From assembly GCF_028682455.1 (NCBI RefSeq), contig NZ_JANHLD010000002.1:558001-622000 (forward strand): a DNA stretch of 64,000 nucleotides, read 5' to 3'. The notes beneath the pieces are model-generated. The model had not been told where the DNA came from. It saw nothing but the letters and a program-made list of their open reading frames with translations, and made no database searches. Positions 62,506 to 64,000 of the stretch are shown here, in pieces (the first letter of the stretch is position 1; every line of letters begins with the position of its first letter). This DNA comes from Pseudomonas putida. Lineage in GTDB: Bacteria; Pseudomonadota; Gammaproteobacteria; Pseudomonadales; Pseudomonadaceae. Both the position numbers and the translations under genes were made by a program.

Positions 62506-63732
62506 ATGGCAGACATCGTAACGGTGTATTTTATTCCCAGCCTAGGTCAGGAAATTTCAGATTTCCTTGTTCAAACCGTGCCAAAGTACAGGCGACGCAA
62601 AGTAACTCGCTACCTACAACATTTCGATCTATGGCTGCGCCACACACAGTACAAATCCCTCAGTGATAGCCTTCCCCTGGAAGCTTATGTCTATTTTTAT
62701 CTCACACACATCAGCCTCTATCTGGACCCAGTAGAACCTAGCGAATTCGCGTGTGAATACTTACGAACAGATATTGATACTTTACTTATCAGGCGCAAAC
62801 TTAAGGGCTACGGTCGACTCACCAGCAGACAGGCTGCATCCAGAATTGCCGCAGCCATGAACTGGCAGGAACATTGTTTCCGCAAAAATCTGGACCCCTT
62901 CCGCTCCAGTATGAAAAAGCTCTACAAACACGCTAAGCATTTCGTCCATCTTACAGAGCTAACCTCAAAGCCCAAACTGTACTCGGCCGATCTCCTTGAA
63001 TTAATAAGCAGAACGGGCAGAGGTCTAGGATCTTGGGTGAGGGATCTAGCGATGCTCCGTTTGTTGCAGGAAACTGGATGCACAACATCCGACTTGGCTG
63101 CGGCCTTAAGCCTTGATTTTGAGCGCCAAGAAAATGATGACTGGCATTTCAAATATGGTAACGAGCTAACGGCTTGCCTCAATGAGGATACAGCCACCCT
63201 CGTTGAAGTACTGCTTGGCCGGTATTTCCACCTTTCGAAGTATCGAGACGATCACCAACATCTTTTCACCATGGGCTACGCTGAAGTCGAACTCAAGATG
63301 AGCGCCCATGACATAGAGATGGAAATAGAGCGACGCTATCGCTTTGCGCTGATGGTGACAAGCGTGATCTGCCCCACAGATACCAAACTGTACGTAAAAG
63401 GAGCAACTCCTTTCCCGGAAGGGTTTATTGGTGAACGTACCATGCCCATTTCACCCCATGAAAAGATCAACACCGTTGTAAACCTTCAATTTTCTGAGAG
63501 CTTAAATACGGCAACGAAGCATTCGGCGTCGGCGACACTAGAGGCTCAATACTTTTACGAAGACTGGGACACTGCGATCCGCAACTCTACCTTGGTGTTG
63601 CCCGAATCAGAAACATCAGACAGCGGAAAGATAACTGACAATACTCATTGCCCCAAGCTGCAAAAAAAACGTTTACTTATTGTCGGTGAAGATATCGATG
63701 AATCGGCTTGGGCCGATTGGGGCGAAAATTAA
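62506..63732 (+). CDS. Divergent tyrosine-recombinase-like protein
   Basis: 408 residues. The first ~170 resemble a core-binding domain (LWLRHTQYKSLSDSLPLEAY, ASRIAAAMNWQEHCF). At about residue 185 WVRDLAMLRLLQETGCTTSD aligns with the start of an integrase catalytic domain, but the Arg normally following TG is replaced (TGCTTSD). A later His-x-x-Arg and Tyr nucleophile are not evident. It may be a catalytically dead partner recombinase, as found in multi-integrase island modules. AT-richer than the integrase at 60519. Call is tentative. Confidence 0.55.
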   Translation: MADIVTVYFIPSLGQEISDFLVQTVPKYRRRKVTRYLQHFDLWLRHTQYKSLSDSLPLEAYVYFYLTHISLYLDPVEPSEFACEYLRTDIDTLLIRRKLKGYGRLTSRQAASRIAAAMNWQEHCFRKNLDPFRSSMKKLYKHAKHFVHLTELTSKPKLYSADLLELISRTGRGLGSWVRDLAMLRLLQETGCTTSDLAAALSLDFERQENDDWHFKYGNELTACLNEDTATLVEVLLGRYFHLSKYRDDHQHLFTMGYAEVELKMSAHDIEMEIERRYRFALMVTSVICPTDTKLYVKGATPFPEGFIGERTMPISPHEKINTVVNLQFSESLNTATKHSASATLEAQYFYEDWDTAIRNSTLVLPESETSDSGKITDNTHCPKLQKKRLLIVGEDIDESAWADWGEN

Positions 63733-63739
63733 TCGTTTA

Positions 63740-63973
63740 TTAATGTGACAGCGACAGATACGTCTCTCGCTGAGCTGGTTTGCTCACCTTCAACCAACTG
63801 AGTTCGGCGAAACCGGAGCGGGCTGAAAAGTGGAATTCACAAGCGGCCTGTTGGGGAAGGACAATCAATGCCCAAGCAGTGGGCCCTACCCAGCGGTGAT
63901 AGACGACATGACTGGCATTCGTCCTAGAGCAGATTTTCTCCAATTCGGATAGCCGGAGTAGCTGCCTACTCAT
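63740..63973 (-). CDS. Small hypothetical protein at window end
   Basis: 77 residues from ATG 63973, beginning MSRQLLRLSELEKICSRTNAS. It is convergent with the recombinase-like gene, 8 bp apart. The first 25 residues could form a short helix-turn-helix-like segment, but no family is recognised. The gene may belong to the same mobile module. Confidence 0.4.
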   Translation of the reverse strand: MSRQLLRLSELEKICSRTNASHVVYHRWVGPTAWALIVLPQQAACEFHFSARSGFAELSWLKVSKPAQRETYLSLSH

Positions 63974-64000
63974 GAAAAAAATAATTTCATGAGCTAATAT

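Overview
The window looks like chromosomal or island DNA of a Pseudomonas-type gammaproteobacterium. Gene style, ribosome-binding sites (AGGAG/GGAG) and protein families all fit, but no marker gene fixes the species. Bases 1 to about 53000 are a dense catabolic super-cluster. The last 11 kb is a decayed mobile-element, toxin-antitoxin and defence region ending in recombinase genes.

Catabolic cluster, left to right. 1-6700: flavin reductase (cut by the window edge), nitronate-monooxygenase-family flavoenzyme, 2-keto-4-pentenoate hydratase family enzyme, geraniol/aryl-alcohol-type zinc alcohol dehydrogenase, coniferyl-aldehyde-type ALDH, HSL-type esterase and an SDR. 6750-11000: a complete class I P450 system (ferredoxin reductase, P450, DUF3237 protein, TetR regulator, 2Fe-2S ferredoxin). 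11190-15540: ALDH and SDR divergent from a TetR regulator and a second, CYP101-like P450. 15600-22800, minus strand: lipoprotein, DUF1329 protein, acyl-CoA synthetase, a truncated ANL-fold protein, a PaaK-like CoA ligase and an amidohydrolase. 22990-28700: beta-oxidation operon (thiolase, FadB-like, two acyl-CoA dehydrogenase subunits). 29700-36200: metallohydrolase, FAD-linked oxidase, unusual SDR, FMN-dependent 2-hydroxy-acid dehydrogenase, second nitronate-monooxygenase-family gene and a ComB-like phosphatase. 36300-42440: two paralogous GntR/FCD regulators flanking a second acyl-CoA dehydrogenase pair, an enoyl-CoA hydratase and a two-gene Cache/lipoprotein unit. 42500-48800: enoyl-CoA hydratase, MDR oxidoreductase, third nitronate-monooxygenase-family gene, SDR, Baeyer-Villiger monooxygenase and a divergent alpha/beta hydrolase. 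48850-53000: a chemoreceptor divergent from a membrane-anchored linalool dehydratase/isomerase-like enzyme.

How it may work together (inference): a terpenoid-like substrate is sensed by the chemoreceptor. The linalool-isomerase-like protein would convert a tertiary allylic alcohol to a primary one, or dehydrate it. The P450s would functionalise unactivated carbons, and the alcohol and aldehyde dehydrogenases would make acids. CoA ligases would activate these for beta-oxidation. The SDR, Baeyer-Villiger enzyme and hydrolase would open a ketone or ring. Most promoters carry a 16-bp dyad related to AATCA-N6-TGATT, consistent with one regulon controlled by the twin GntR regulators.

53000-64000: low coding density with a ParS-like antitoxin remnant, an orphan AbiEi/DUF6088-like protein, an XRE regulator and its decayed duplicate, IS3 and IS21 fragments, a BPSL0761-type small protein and an AbrB-like protein. 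Then come a KfrA-like DNA-binding protein divergent from a tyrosine recombinase, the C-terminal remnant of a nuclease-like protein and a divergent recombinase-like protein.
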